A DNA stretch of 64,000 bases from Bog-473 sp963824195 (GCA_963824195.1 CAWGOJ010000001.1:62001-126000); one strand, 5' to 3'; counted from the stretch's first letter, positions 32,294 through 41,094 are shown. Numbers and translations: made by a program. The notes: generated by a model from the letters alone, not told the origin.

Positions 32294-33358
32294 CTAGGTG
32301 GTGGTCCCGTAGCGCCGGTGGAACACTCCGTAGGCGACGGCGCCGGCGACCGTCGGGAGCCAGTACTGCGCCAACCGGTAGGCCAACGTGGCCACCACGG
32401 CGCTGCGTCCGTTGACGCCGGCGAGTACGAGGAGGCCGCTCAGGCTGGCCTCGACGATTCCCAGGCCGCCGGGAGTTACCGGGAACAGGGCGATGATCCC
32501 GGCCGCCGAGTATGCGAGGAGGACGAGCCAGATGCGGGGCTGGCTGCCGGTCGCGCGCAGGGCTGCAAGAAGGCAGAGATAGTCGAGGCCGAGACGCCCC
32601 ACGACGAGCAGGAAGATCTGCCTCCATTCCCTTCCCAGGGCCGCCCGAATCTCGTTGCGTTGCTGCAGCAAGCGATTCTCGAGTCCCGCCAGCGGAGGAT
32701 GCGGACGGCGGACCTTGTTCCAGATCCATTGGGCGGCCCTCCCCAACGCCCGCAGCGGTCGGTCCGTTTCAAGGAGCACGGCGCCCAGTCCCATGTACAC
32801 CACAAACGCGGCGACCCCGATGAAAGCGGCGCTGACCAAGGTGTGGTTGAGTCCGGAGTCGCCCAGGACGGTGGGGAGCGTGAGGATCGGGAGCATGAGC
32901 AGACCGCCCACTCCGAGGAGCGAAGACGCTGCGAGCCCTCCCGCCGCGGCATCGGAGTTCACTCCGGCGGTTGCCAGCATCCGGTACTGGACCGCCGCGC
33001 CCGCAGCGGCGCCACCCGGAAGTGTGTTGGTGACGGTGTTGCCCGCGAGTCCCGCCGTGATCACGGCGAACCAACCACGGGTTCGCAGGACGATCCGTTG
33101 GATCGCAAAGTTGCAAACAAAGCTCCCGCATTCGAACAATAAGGCGAGAACGAGCCACACAGCGCTCAACGTGGCCAACTTCGGCCATGCTCCGAGCACG
33201 GCCGAAAGGCTCGGAAGTACGACGTAGAGGGCCAGGCCCGTGACGAGGAGCGCGGCGATACGCGTGACGATGCTCCTGCGGCTTGGCTGGGTCTTCCGTC
33301 GACTAGCCATGCTGGAGTCGGCCGAAGCGGGCGCCCGGGGCATCGGAGCCGACGTCAC
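32294..33358 (-). CDS. Flippase-like (lysylphosphatidylglycerol synthase TM region) membrane protein
   Basis: Protein of 354 aa from GTG 33358; ATG at 33343 or 33310 are alternatives. About eight membrane helices follow a basic N terminus. GNTVTNTLPGGAAAGAAVQYRML and FPVTPGGLGIVEASLSGLL match the conserved parts of the YbhN/UPF0104 family, related to the flippase half of MprF. The soluble lysyl-transferase domain is absent. A lipid or glycolipid transfer role is likely. It lies 34 bp after the lipid kinase gene, so the pair may modify membrane lipids together. Confidence 0.8.
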   Translation of the reverse strand: MTSAPMPRAPASADSSMASRRKTQPSRRSIVTRIAALLVTGLALYVVLPSLSAVLGAWPKLATLSAVWLVLALLFECGSFVCNFAIQRIVLRTRGWFAVITAGLAGNTVTNTLPGGAAAGAAVQYRMLATAGVNSDAAAGGLAASSLLGVGGLLMLPILTLPTVLGDSGLNHTLVSAAFIGVAAFVVYMGLGAVLLETDRPLRALGRAAQWIWNKVRRPHPPLAGLENRLLQQRNEIRAALGREWRQIFLLVVGRLGLDYLCLLAALRATGSQPRIWLVLLAYSAAGIIALFPVTPGGLGIVEASLSGLLVLAGVNGRSAVVATLAYRLAQYWLPTVAGAVAYGVFHRRYGTTT

Positions 33359-33392
33359 CGGTCACAGATACTCCAAAACGGGGAACAGCACA

Positions 33393-34292
33393 TCAGCCTC
33401 TGTGGCGTGCCCGCAAAGTCCTACTCACCGGTGCCCCGGGATGGCGCCGGCCGGCTGGAGTCCGGATGCGCAGGGCTGCCGGGAGGGACTCGAATTGGAG
33501 CGGTGGCTTGAGCCTGACGGCCTCGCCGTCCAATCCAACGTCGATCGTGGCGGCGGAATCGATCTCGAAGCGAACGGTTGTCCATTCCCGCGGGCGGCCC
33601 AACGGCGGTCCGTCGGGCACCACTACAACGCCGAGCTTCCCTCCGTCCATCGTCCCCCGGGTGCCCTGAGCGGCGAGCGGGTCGAGCTGGTAACGGTTGT
33701 TGGACACCAAGACGAGCTGAGCGCTCTCGTATTCTGCTCCGTCCGGGTCGCTGAAGCGCAGGTCGAACGGCGTCGCGCCGGGGCCGAGCAGGTCGGGAAG
33801 CATTTCGATGACCGTGCGCAGCTTGGCGTCGCGGTACTCCGGCGACTGGACGACCGTGCCGTAGAAGCCGATCGACGCGTTGTTCACGAAGACCCGACCG
33901 TTGACCTGGGCCAAGTCGATGCGGCGCTCAGAACCGTGGTGGAAAGCGTCGAGGGCACCGATCACGTCTTCCCGGTCCAGACCGATGTCCAGGGCGAAGT
34001 GGTTGCGTGTGCCGGCCGGTATGCAGACGTACGGGATGTCGTGCCTGGAGGCGACGGCGGCCACGATCGCTTGAGAACCATCGCCGCCGGCCATGCCGAT
34101 CACGTCGGCGCCCGACGACACCGCGGCGGCGGCCAGTGACGCCAGGTCGTCGCCCTCCTTCATCACGACCGGCTCGATCCCGCGGGAGCGGCACCGACCG
34201 ACGAGGTCGTAGCGCTGGGCCTTTCCGCCGCCTGACCTCGGGTTCACGATGAGGGCCGGGTGCACCGGCCCGGTGTTGGCTGAATCCGTCAT
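33393..34292 (-). CDS. Diacylglycerol/lipid kinase family protein
   Basis: Protein of 299 aa from ATG 34292, preceded by GAGAGG. The DAGK catalytic signature is complete: LIVNPRSGGGKA at the start, MAGGDGSQAIVA (GGDG) and CIPAGTRNHFALDIGL. The C-terminal beta domain follows with FVNNASIGFYG. Relatives such as YegS, DgkB and Rv2252 phosphorylate diacylglycerol or phosphatidylinositol-type lipids. It is probably co-transcribed with the flippase-like gene and diverges from the HdeD-like gene. Confidence 0.85.
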   Translation of the reverse strand: MTDSANTGPVHPALIVNPRSGGGKAQRYDLVGRCRSRGIEPVVMKEGDDLASLAAAAVSSGADVIGMAGGDGSQAIVAAVASRHDIPYVCIPAGTRNHFALDIGLDREDVIGALDAFHHGSERRIDLAQVNGRVFVNNASIGFYGTVVQSPEYRDAKLRTVIEMLPDLLGPGATPFDLRFSDPDGAEYESAQLVLVSNNRYQLDPLAAQGTRGTMDGGKLGVVVVPDGPPLGRPREWTTVRFEIDSAATIDVGLDGEAVRLKPPLQFESLPAALRIRTPAGRRHPGAPVSRTLRARHRG

Positions 34293-34325
34293 CTCGCCTC
34301 TCCCTCTCGCGACGTCGGTTGGACC

Positions 34326-34372
34326 TTGACACTCTATCATCGATTCTGTAATCTACCATCAGTTCTGTGGTA
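34326..34372 (+). promoter_or_regulatory. Promoter with tandem operator repeats upstream of HdeD-like gene
   Basis: TTGACA at 34326-34331 and TAATCT at 34349-34354 are 17 bp apart, a near-ideal vegetative promoter. Two adjacent 19-bp copies, CTATCATCGATTCTGTAAT (34334-34352) and CTACCATCAGTTCTGTGGT (34353-34371), agree at 14 positions and cover the -10 region. The second has the dyad TACCA-N9-TGGTA. Binding there would block the promoter. The TetR protein encoded at 35128 is the obvious candidate. Confidence 0.6.
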
Positions 34373-34423
34373 CCGTAACAATAACTGGTCTCCACAGCTA
34401 CCAAACCACCGAAAGGAGCTGTC

Positions 34424-35008
34424 ATGTTGAAGTCATTGAGTACGTCCCTCATAGTCCGGGGACTTCTGGCTGTCGCCGTCGGCATCGTCGCGCTGGCGTG
34501 GCCTGGGATCACCGTATTGGCACTGGTCATTCTGTTCGCTATCTACGCGTTCATCGCCGCCGGCACGGAGGCCGTGAAGGCCTTCAGCAGCGAAACGGCC
34601 GGTCCCGTGATGGGTCATCTGCTGCTCGGTCTGGTCGACGTCGGCGCCGGGGTGATCGCCCTGGCCTGGCCTGGGCCAACCGCGCTGGTGCTGGTGTTGC
34701 TCGTGGGCGCGTGGGCAATGGTGGCCGGTCTGGTCGAGATCTACGCCGGCTTCGAAGTCGGCGAGTCAGCCGGAACCCGCGCCCTCTTCTTCGTGAGTGG
34801 GCTGATCTCGATCGCCTTCGGGATCGTCCTCTTTGCCCGTCCCGGCGTCGGCGCGGTCACCTTAGCCTTGCTGTTCGGCCTGTTTAACCTGGTCTACGGG
34901 TTCTGGGCGCTTGTGCAGGGCATCGACCTGCGCCGGGCCCACCGCACAGCGGACTCGTTGGTCGAAGAGCAGCCGCGGCAGCGCGACCAACTAACGTCAG
35001 TTATGTAG
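34424..35008 (+). CDS. HdeD-like (DUF308) membrane protein
   Basis: Protein of 194 aa with six membrane helices arranged as three pairs, each pair opening with the repeat (G)IVALAWPG or GVIALAWPG or GIVLFARPG. That triple repeat is the mark of DUF308/HdeD proteins, linked in enterobacteria to acid resistance. AAAGGAGC precedes the ATG by a good distance. It has its own strong promoter with operator-like repeats and is followed by a TetR gene, so it is probably induced under stress. Confidence 0.83.
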   Translation: MLKSLSTSLIVRGLLAVAVGIVALAWPGITVLALVILFAIYAFIAAGTEAVKAFSSETAGPVMGHLLLGLVDVGAGVIALAWPGPTALVLVLLVGAWAMVAGLVEIYAGFEVGESAGTRALFFVSGLISIAFGIVLFARPGVGAVTLALLFGLFNLVYGFWALVQGIDLRRAHRTADSLVEEQPRQRDQLTSVM

Positions 35009-35009
35009 T
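34991..35009 (+). promoter_or_regulatory. Third operator-like repeat, before the TetR gene
   Basis: CTAACGTCAGTTATGTAGT agrees with the repeat at 34353-34371 at 15 of 19 positions. It spans the stop codon of the HdeD-like gene, 119 bp upstream of the TetR start, where it could serve self-regulation. Confidence 0.45.
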
Positions 35010-35127
35010 GATCCCTCAGAAGTGATCGGGATTTCCACCCGGGCGCGATCCGCTCGAGCTTCGACCGAGCGGATCCGCCGGGGTGAAACCCGTCTACGAC
35101 GTCGAAAGAGGAAAGAAGGAGACTGAT

Positions 35128-35781
35128 ATGAGCTCGGTATCCGCGAGCACAAAGGAGGGCCCGACCCGGCTGGACCGGCGCAAGGCCCGGACCCGGCAAG
35201 CATTGATCGACGCGGCGGTCCGATTGATCGCCGAAGGGCGCGGGGAACGGGCCAGCATCCAAGAAATCACCGAGGAAGCCGACGTCGGCTTCGGGTCGTT
35301 CTACAACCACTTCGAGAGCAAGGATCAGCTGTTCGAGACCGCGTCGAGCGAGGTCCTCGAGCGCTGGGGTCGCATGATCGACGGGGCAGCCGCCGGCATC
35401 ACCGACCCGGCGGAGGTCTTCTCGATATCGCTGCGGCTGTCCGCCTGCCTCAGCTGGACCCATCCCGAAGTGGCCCGGTTCATCACCGGCGCCGGCCTCG
35501 ACCTCCTCGACGCATCGGGGGGCCTGGCGCCCCGCGCCCTGCGTGACATCCAGGCCGGGCAAGCTGCGGGTCAGTTCAGCGTGGCTGACCCCGAGGTCGC
35601 TCTCAGCGCCGTGGCGGGCGGCCTCATCGGGTTGCTGCGCCTACACCAGCGGCAGCCCGAACGGGTCGAGGAGAGCGCGGTCGACGAGCTCGCCGAGGCC
35701 TGCCTCCGCCTGCTCGGTCTCCCAACCACCAAGGCCAGACGCCTGGCCCGGCTGCCGCTGCCCGCCACCGAGCCCTGGTGA
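35128..35781 (+). CDS. TetR-family transcriptional regulator
   Basis: Protein of 217 aa from ATG 35128, after AAAGAAGGAGA. Residues ~18-65 form the TetR helix-turn-helix: RQALIDAAVRLIAEGRGE, then IQEITEEADVGFGSFYNHF and the usual ESKDQLF. The C-terminal half is a helical ligand-binding region of no known specificity. It probably represses the HdeD-like gene and itself through the repeats at 34334-34371 and 34991-35009. The next gene begins 10 bp after its stop. Confidence 0.87.
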   Translation: MSSVSASTKEGPTRLDRRKARTRQALIDAAVRLIAEGRGERASIQEITEEADVGFGSFYNHFESKDQLFETASSEVLERWGRMIDGAAAGITDPAEVFSISLRLSACLSWTHPEVARFITGAGLDLLDASGGLAPRALRDIQAGQAAGQFSVADPEVALSAVAGGLIGLLRLHQRQPERVEESAVDELAEACLRLLGLPTTKARRLARLPLPATEPW

Positions 35782-35791
35782 TGCACGTCCC

Positions 35792-37150
35792 ATGAGCCCT
35801 CCCAACGCCACGCCGAGGACTCGAGCGGAGATGCTCGAAGCCGGGCGAGCGTTGCGCGCTCGGGTTCCCCGCCGCGGTCACGGCCAATGGACGGCGTCCC
35901 CCGACCGTCCTGATCCGCTCGAGATCCTGTCCCTGTCCAACGCCAAACGGCTGCCCGAGCTGGTTCCTGTCCGGAACGGCCGGATGATGGCGTCGCCGTT
36001 CTCCTACTACCGAGGCTCCCCGGCAGTCATGGCCGCCGATCTGAGCCGGACACCGTCCACGGGCATTCAGTTGCAGATCTGCGGCGACGCGCATCTTCAC
36101 AACTTCGGCACCTTCGCCACGCCCGAGCGCACCCAGGTCTTCGATCTGAACGACTTCGACGAGACCCAGCCGGGACCGTGGGAGTGGGACGTCAAGCGGC
36201 TGGCGGCCAGCTTGGTGGTGGCGGCCAGGACGGCCGCGCTCTCCGATGCCGACGGCAGGGCCGCGGTCCAGGGCTGCGCCGCGGAGTATCGGGCCGAGAT
36301 GGCGAAGATGGCGCAGCTTTCCGCGTTCGAGGTGTGGCACTCCCGTCTGGACGTCGAGTCGATTATCGCCGCCGCTCCCGACAAGCCGGCTCGTTCCCGT
36401 GTCGAACAGACCGCGGCAAAGGCCCGCCAGCGAACCAGCCTGAAAGCGCTGTCCAAGCTCACAACGGTGCGCGGCGGCCGCCGGGTGATCGTGGAGGATC
36501 CGCCGGTGGTGGTTCGCCTCACCGACGCCCAACTCGAACAGGCGCAAGGCTTCGTGAAGGCCTATCTGGCAACCCTCAATCCCGACCGCGACCTCTTGCT
36601 GGATCGCTATGAGTTTGTCGACGCCGCCCTGAAGGTGGTCGGAGTCGGAAGTGTCGGCACCCGCTGCTTCGTCGTGCTGCTGGCCGGCAAGGCGGACCTC
36701 GATCCCCTGTTCCTTCAGGTCAAAGAAGCCCAGCCCTCGGTTCTCGCGTCCTACGCCGGCCGCTCCCGGTACTCCAACCAGGGCAAGCGGGTCGTGGTCG
36801 GCCAGCGCATCATGCAGGCGGCCAGCGATGTGTTCCTGGGTTGGGCCCGCGCCGGCGGATTCGACACCTACGTCCGCCAGCTGCGTGACATGAAGGGGTC
36901 GGTAGCGCTCGACGACGCCAGCCCCGACGGCCTGGCGCTTTATGGGCGTCTCTGCGGCGCCGCACTGGCGCGTGCTCATGCCCGAGCCGGCCAGCCGGCC
37001 CTCCTCGCCGGCTACATGGGAAAGAGCTCGGCATTCGACGACAGCCTGGCCGCGTTCGCTGTGTCATACACCGACCAGAACGCCCGGGATTACGAGTCCT
37101 TCTTGGACGCGATCCGATCCGGTCGAGTGCCAGCTGAGCCGGCACGTTGA
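35792..37150 (+). CDS. DUF2252 family protein
   Basis: Protein of 452 aa. Conserved blocks are PFSYYRGSPAVMAADL, LQICGDAHLHNFGTF, VFDLNDFDETQPGPWEWDVKRL and LQVKEAQPSVL. GDAHLHNFG and NDFDE resemble the catalytic loop and metal site of the protein-kinase-like/APH fold, so a phosphotransferase activity is plausible though not shown. It probably forms an operon with the TetR gene. A short copy of its 3' end recurs at 39112-39150. Confidence 0.82.
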   Translation: MSPPNATPRTRAEMLEAGRALRARVPRRGHGQWTASPDRPDPLEILSLSNAKRLPELVPVRNGRMMASPFSYYRGSPAVMAADLSRTPSTGIQLQICGDAHLHNFGTFATPERTQVFDLNDFDETQPGPWEWDVKRLAASLVVAARTAALSDADGRAAVQGCAAEYRAEMAKMAQLSAFEVWHSRLDVESIIAAAPDKPARSRVEQTAAKARQRTSLKALSKLTTVRGGRRVIVEDPPVVVRLTDAQLEQAQGFVKAYLATLNPDRDLLLDRYEFVDAALKVVGVGSVGTRCFVVLLAGKADLDPLFLQVKEAQPSVLASYAGRSRYSNQGKRVVVGQRIMQAASDVFLGWARAGGFDTYVRQLRDMKGSVALDDASPDGLALYGRLCGAALARAHARAGQPALLAGYMGKSSAFDDSLAAFAVSYTDQNARDYESFLDAIRSGRVPAEPAR

Positions 37151-37305
37151 TCGCAAGCAGGCATTCGTCGGGGCACGAGGTCGGTGCGAGGCGGTCGCGA
37201 CGGCGCTCCGGACCACTTCTGGCGGCTTCCGATGATGACGAAGTGCAACCAAGGCATCCAGGTTGGCCGGAATCCGGCCGGCTCCGTCCATTGTGTCCAC
37301 CGGGA

Positions 37306-38490
37306 TCATGGTGACTGCGTTTCGGGAGGCACGGCGATCGGTGGTTGGCCATTTTCGATGATGCCGTCCGGCGCCGTCGCCCTCCAGATCTCGACGATCA
37401 CCACCTGGATCGAGGCGGCAATCGGGACCGCGAGGAGTACGGCCACGAAACCGCCGAACAGGCCGCCCAACCAATTCCCGATATCCGCACCGACAAGAAC
37501 GGCCGCGAAGACGACGAGTGGATTGATCTTGACGGTCCGAGCCATGACGACCGGGTTCAAGAAATGGTTCTCCAAGAACGTATAGACGAGGAAGACGACG
37601 AGCGTGGCTACCCCTGCGGTGAACGAATGCCCAAGGGCGAAGAGCACTGTCGGGATGCCGGCCAGCGCCCCACCGATTTGCGGAAGGAAGTCGACGAGGG
37701 CAACCCAGAGCCCGAAAAGGAGGGCGTAGGGCACACCGAGGATGGCGAGGGTGACGAAGATCACCGTGCCCGCGATCAGAGAAGTGAGGAAGTCCCCTAA
37801 CACGAACCCGGAGATCGATGCGCTCACTTTGCCGCCGATTGTTGAGTATCTGGCTGCCCGTTCGGGGGCCATTATGCCCAGAAGACCGGCGCGGATCTTC
37901 GGAGCCTCGACGAGGAGCAAGATGACGAACGCAAAGGTCGCCGCCAGCTCAGCCAGGATCGCAAACGCGCCCTTGCCCAGGGCCAAGGCCGGTTTGCCCA
38001 GGCTCTCCGCGAAGCTGACGATCTTGGGTGAGTTCTTCTGCACCCAGGCTTCAACGTGGTACTTGCGAACAAGATGACCGATCCAGCCCTTCCCGTGTTG
38101 CGCCTTGTCCACATAGACAGGCAGCGCATTCGCAAAATGGGTGAGGCTATTGACCAGGGGGTAGCCGAACGCGAAGGCCAGAGCTCCGAAGATGAGTAGG
38201 GAGAAGATCGTCACGATGGCGACGGCAGTACCCCGACGCCGTATCCTCCACCGTTGCAAGGCCACGACCGCAGGGTTTAGGACGAGTGCCACGAACGATC
38301 CGACCACCACGAGCAGCACGACGTCGCGGAGGCGGTAGAGGAGTTGGCCCGCCAGATAGACCGCGACGACAATTGCAACCGTCACCAGGATTGTGCGCAA
38401 CGGAACGACTCTTAGGTCTGCCCATCGGACAATCCGCGCCCATCTGGACGACGTGCCTCCAGAAGCCGGGCTCGAATCCTCAGATGGCAT
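37306..38490 (-). CDS. AI-2E family transporter
   Basis: Protein of 394 aa from ATG 38490; an upstream start at 38547 is possible. About eight membrane helices are present with the family features: a first pair of helices followed by VALVLNPAVVALQRW, a long soluble segment, and the C-terminal cluster LWVALVDFLPQIGGALAGIPTV, LENHFLNPVVMARTVKINPL and VGADIGNWLGGLFGG. Members include TqsA and Na+/H+ antiporters; the transported molecule here is unknown. It converges on the DUF2252 gene across 155 bp that hold nothing evident. Confidence 0.83.
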   Translation of the reverse strand: MPSEDSSPASGGTSSRWARIVRWADLRVVPLRTILVTVAIVVAVYLAGQLLYRLRDVVLLVVVGSFVALVLNPAVVALQRWRIRRRGTAVAIVTIFSLLIFGALAFAFGYPLVNSLTHFANALPVYVDKAQHGKGWIGHLVRKYHVEAWVQKNSPKIVSFAESLGKPALALGKGAFAILAELAATFAFVILLLVEAPKIRAGLLGIMAPERAARYSTIGGKVSASISGFVLGDFLTSLIAGTVIFVTLAILGVPYALLFGLWVALVDFLPQIGGALAGIPTVLFALGHSFTAGVATLVVFLVYTFLENHFLNPVVMARTVKINPLVVFAAVLVGADIGNWLGGLFGGFVAVLLAVPIAASIQVVIVEIWRATAPDGIIENGQPPIAVPPETQSP

Positions 38491-38547
38491 TGATGCCTCG
38501 CTCCGGTTGGAGACCAGCGATTGCTCGCGGGGACATTTCGTCCCCAA

Positions 38548-39432
38548 GATTCATGTTGTCGGCGGGAGCCCGGATATACTCGCCTGTGCTCCTCGATGGT
38601 GCGATCAACTCGGGTCACCTTCTAAGAGAATTGCTCCCAAAGGGTAACTCTCCCTCTATCGCATCTGTGTGATCCGCGAGAGCGCGCAAACCAAGCGCGT
38701 GGGGTGTCGAACCGTTCGTGAGCGGCGAAGCCGTCATGGCGACGGATCCCGGCTTGACGTGAGTGATGCGTGACGCACGCGCCGGATCGTCACCGGCATC
38801 GACGGCTCGGACTGCCATTGCACACTGAGCGGTGGGAGTGCCGCGCGATGAGGGCTGGGGACAACACCAGGGGGCCTACGCGAAGCACATGAGGCGATCG
38901 ATCAGCTCAGCCGACTCCCCGACGTCGGCGGCTGCACCTGAGTGGCCCCATACTCCCGGCTGCCGAAAGCTCGACACCTATGGAGAGCTCGGCTCCCTCG
39001 GCGAGAATCCACCCGACCGCGTCCAACCGGATCCTCAAGCCCGCCCTCCACCGGACTACTCAGCGGCCAGTCGGACACATTTCAGACCTCTCGGACAACG
39101 TCCACGAATGGAGACATCCGATCCGGTCGAGTACCAGCTGAGCCGGGTCGTTTGACCGTAAGCGCTCACTCGCCGGATGCGAACCCACCTCGAAGAAGGT
39201 CAGCTGTACGAGGGCCAGCAAGTCCCGAGCCCACGGATCGAAGACCGCCGGCTGCAGGTAACGCCGACTACCATCGGGACCGACGTGAGTTGAAAAAACC
39301 TGACTCGGAGTCGCTCATCGGTCAACCCACTGCGCACGCTTGCCCTCGTTCGTCATCGGGGCCGCGGGTAGTTCGGCGCTTATGGGCCTAGCCCTCAGCT
39401 ATGAGAGGCGGTTGGTCTGCTTCGGTTCGCCT
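38548..39432. other. 885-bp region of decayed sequence without intact genes
   Basis: No convincing complete gene. The plus strand at 38785-38814 reads RIVTGIDGSD, like the start of a universal stress protein, but it is not sustained. At 39112-39150 a copy of the DUF2252 3' end is present. Open frames across 38832-39391 show erratic composition. The stretch looks like debris from lost island genes. Confidence 0.5.
39112..39150 (+). pseudogene. Fragment of a second DUF2252 gene (3' end)
   Basis: GATCCGGTCGAGTACCAGCT and flanks match the last codons of the DUF2252 gene at 37104-37142, encoding IRSGRVPAEP in both. Around 30 of 39 or more bases agree, with similarity fading outside. This is either a remnant of a duplicated gene or a recombination scar. 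Confidence 0.55.
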
Positions 39433-39780
39433 TCAGGTAAAAATTCTAGCGACGGACGGTTCCTCCCATTCGGGGTCCCAATCGGTGACTAACTCGTCGA
39501 TGCCCATCATTTCAAGCAGTGTCTGTACGTTCCGCCGGGGCCGAGACAGGACCAGCATCCCCCCATCTCTGATCACTCTCCATCTCGCAGTGAGAATGGC
39601 GCCCAGCCCCGAGGAGTCAGCAAAAGTCAGCTCCGATAGGTCAACAACAATGAAGAAGCCGGCGGGTCCAGTGATCTGCTCGACAAGACCGTCTGCATTG
39701 CTGATGTCGAGTTCCCCCCTCAAGGCGAACACCCGACCGCCTTTGATGTCCCGAGATGTGACACCAAATGAGTCCACCAT
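39433..39780 (-). CDS. STAS-domain anti-sigma factor antagonist
   Basis: Protein of 115 aa from ATG 39780, with GGAGGGAG upstream. It has the SpoIIAA/RsbV STAS fold: RGELDISNADGL, then IVVDLSELTFADSSGLGAIL, where Ser56 or Ser57 of DSSG is the residue phosphorylated by a partner anti-sigma kinase, and LSRPRRNVQTLLEMMGID. It would free a stress sigma factor by partner switching. No kinase or sigma gene is adjacent, so its partner must be elsewhere. Confidence 0.88.
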   Translation of the reverse strand: MVDSFGVTSRDIKGGRVFALRGELDISNADGLVEQITGPAGFFIVVDLSELTFADSSGLGAILTARWRVIRDGGMLVLSRPRRNVQTLLEMMGIDELVTDWDPEWEEPSVARIFT

Positions 39781-40056
39781 CGCCACTCCCTCCCTTGTGC
39801 TGTTCCCCAACGAAGAAGAGTGCCTGCCCCCTCGTTTCGGATGACGAGGCGATGAACATCTGTGACGCCTCCCCTGATGCGGCTGCTCTTGATGCCAAGG
39901 GCCGACGATCAGTTCACGCAGGGATCACCACCTCTTCAAACTCAACAGCAGTATCTTCAGCCACCCGTCCCAGTCACTGAGCTTGGGTCCACCCAGAAGA
40001 TTGCAGCACCACCGGTACAGCCGGGATGTCGGATACGACCGGCCTTCTACCCGACT
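39781..40056. other. Intergenic region between STAS and Hsp20 genes
   Basis: About 280 bp with no supported gene. It holds the STAS gene's 5' region and the tail downstream of the Hsp20 terminator. No clear promoter elements were found. Confidence 0.4.
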
Positions 40057-40092
40057 GCCCCCCGGAGGTTTGATACGCCACCCCCGGGGGGC
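40057..40092 (-). terminator. Hairpin terminator after hsp20
   Basis: GCCCCCCGG (40057-40065) and CCGGGGGGC (40084-40092) form a perfect 9-bp GC stem beginning six bases after the Hsp20 stop. A T-tract is lacking, as is common in high-GC bacteria. Confidence 0.6.
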
Positions 40093-40097
40093 CGGGA

Positions 40098-40538
40098 TTA
40101 GGCAGCCGTGATCTGCTGCTGGTCCGAACGAGTTGTTACCTCGATCCGACGGGGCTTTGCCTTTTCTGCCACGGGGATGACCACAGTGAGCACCCCGGCC
40201 TCGTAATCCGCCTGGATGTGCTCGGTGTCGAGGTTCGATCCCAGCACCACCTGACGGCTGAACGAGCCGTAGGGCCGTTCGGCGATGACCGACTCGATGC
40301 CCTCCGCCTGAGGCGGTGCGGGCCGCTCAGCCTTGATCGTGAGGACATTGTCCTCCACAGTCAGTTCCACCGACTCGGGCTTGACCCCCGGGAGATCCAA
40401 CCTCAACAGGAAGGAGTCGTCCTTCCTGAAGGCGTCCATCGGCATCGCCATGGACCGAGAGCCATTCTGCTGTGCGGTCCAGAGCTGCTGGAAAAGACGG
40501 TCGACATCTCGGAACGGGTCACTTCGTACAAGAGCCAT
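40098..40538 (-). CDS. Hsp20-family small heat shock protein
   Basis: Protein of 146 aa. The ATG at 40538 lies nine bases after AGGAGG; a TTG two codons earlier is in frame. The alpha-crystallin domain spans ~residues 37-135, with RLDLPGVKPESVELTVEDNVLTI and the family signature GVLTVVIPVAEK near its end. A short C-terminal IEV can serve as the IxI/V oligomer anchor. It is an ATP-independent holdase for unfolding proteins. The CIRCE element in its promoter predicts HrcA repression and heat induction. Confidence 0.92.
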   Translation of the reverse strand: MALVRSDPFRDVDRLFQQLWTAQQNGSRSMAMPMDAFRKDDSFLLRLDLPGVKPESVELTVEDNVLTIKAERPAPPQAEGIESVIAERPYGSFSRQVVLGSNLDTEHIQADYEAGVLTVVIPVAEKAKPRRIEVTTRSDQQQITAA

Positions 40539-40551
40539 GACCAATCACCTC

Positions 40552-41094
40552 CTACGTGCGCATGTGCTCAGCTCCTGCGCCCGCCATTTCTGGCGGTGAC
40601 ACTTGAATTATTAGCACTCTCCCCATGAGAGTGCCAACGAGCCCGGATGATCCGGTCACCGCGACTGTTCGTTGTGTTGGATCGCGGTCCTGGAGATCGG
40701 ACTGGACGTCGAGATCGTCGCGTAGCTGAGTGTGCCGGTATGCCAACATCGTCCGAAGGAGCGAAGCGGGAACTGGAGTCGTGACCGTGTCCGTGATGAC
40801 CGTGCGGGTTGGGCCGTCTGGCGCAAACGAGTGGACGTGGTGCCACGGCAGTGGGAGAGAGACGAGGTCGTCGGTGAAGCGGTGCGGCGGGTCGTAGTCA
40901 CGGTGTTGCGCGATCCAGCGGATCCCGCCTGGCAGGCGGATCACCGAGCTCCCATCTGCGAGTGACCCGGCTTCCTCGATGAGACGCGCTGGCTGCCAGG
41001 GCGGGGCCAGGCGCTGGAAAGCTCCAGGCCGACCGTGCCACGCGAAGACGTTCTCGATCGGATGGTTGATCGAGCTCGAGTACTCGATGCTCAC
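40552..41094 (-). pseudogene. Truncated TIGR01777-type SRPBCC-epimerase fusion
   Basis: A 180-aa frame. Residues 1-~135 are an SRPBCC domain (SIEYSSSINHPIENVFAWHGRP, PGGIRWIAQHRDYDPPHRFTDD). The NAD-binding start of an epimerase follows (TVAVTGSSGLVG), as in TIGR01777 fusion proteins, which normally continue for ~290 residues more. Here the homology stops at that point, inside the CIRCE/hsp20 promoter. The remaining ~25 residues are read through that promoter. The SRPBCC part might still be made; the enzyme cannot be. It lies 80 bp after the photolyase gene in the same direction. Confidence 0.75.
40608..40637 (-). promoter_or_regulatory. CIRCE element within the hsp20 promoter
   Basis: TTAGCACTC-N9-GAGTGCCAA at 40611-40637 matches the HrcA operator consensus (TTAGCACTC-N9-GAGTGCTAA) at 17 of 18 positions. 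On the minus strand TTGGCA (40632-40637) and TAATAA (40608-40613) form a promoter with 18-bp spacing, so the operator fills the spacer. HrcA binding would directly block RNA polymerase. Confidence 0.85.
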
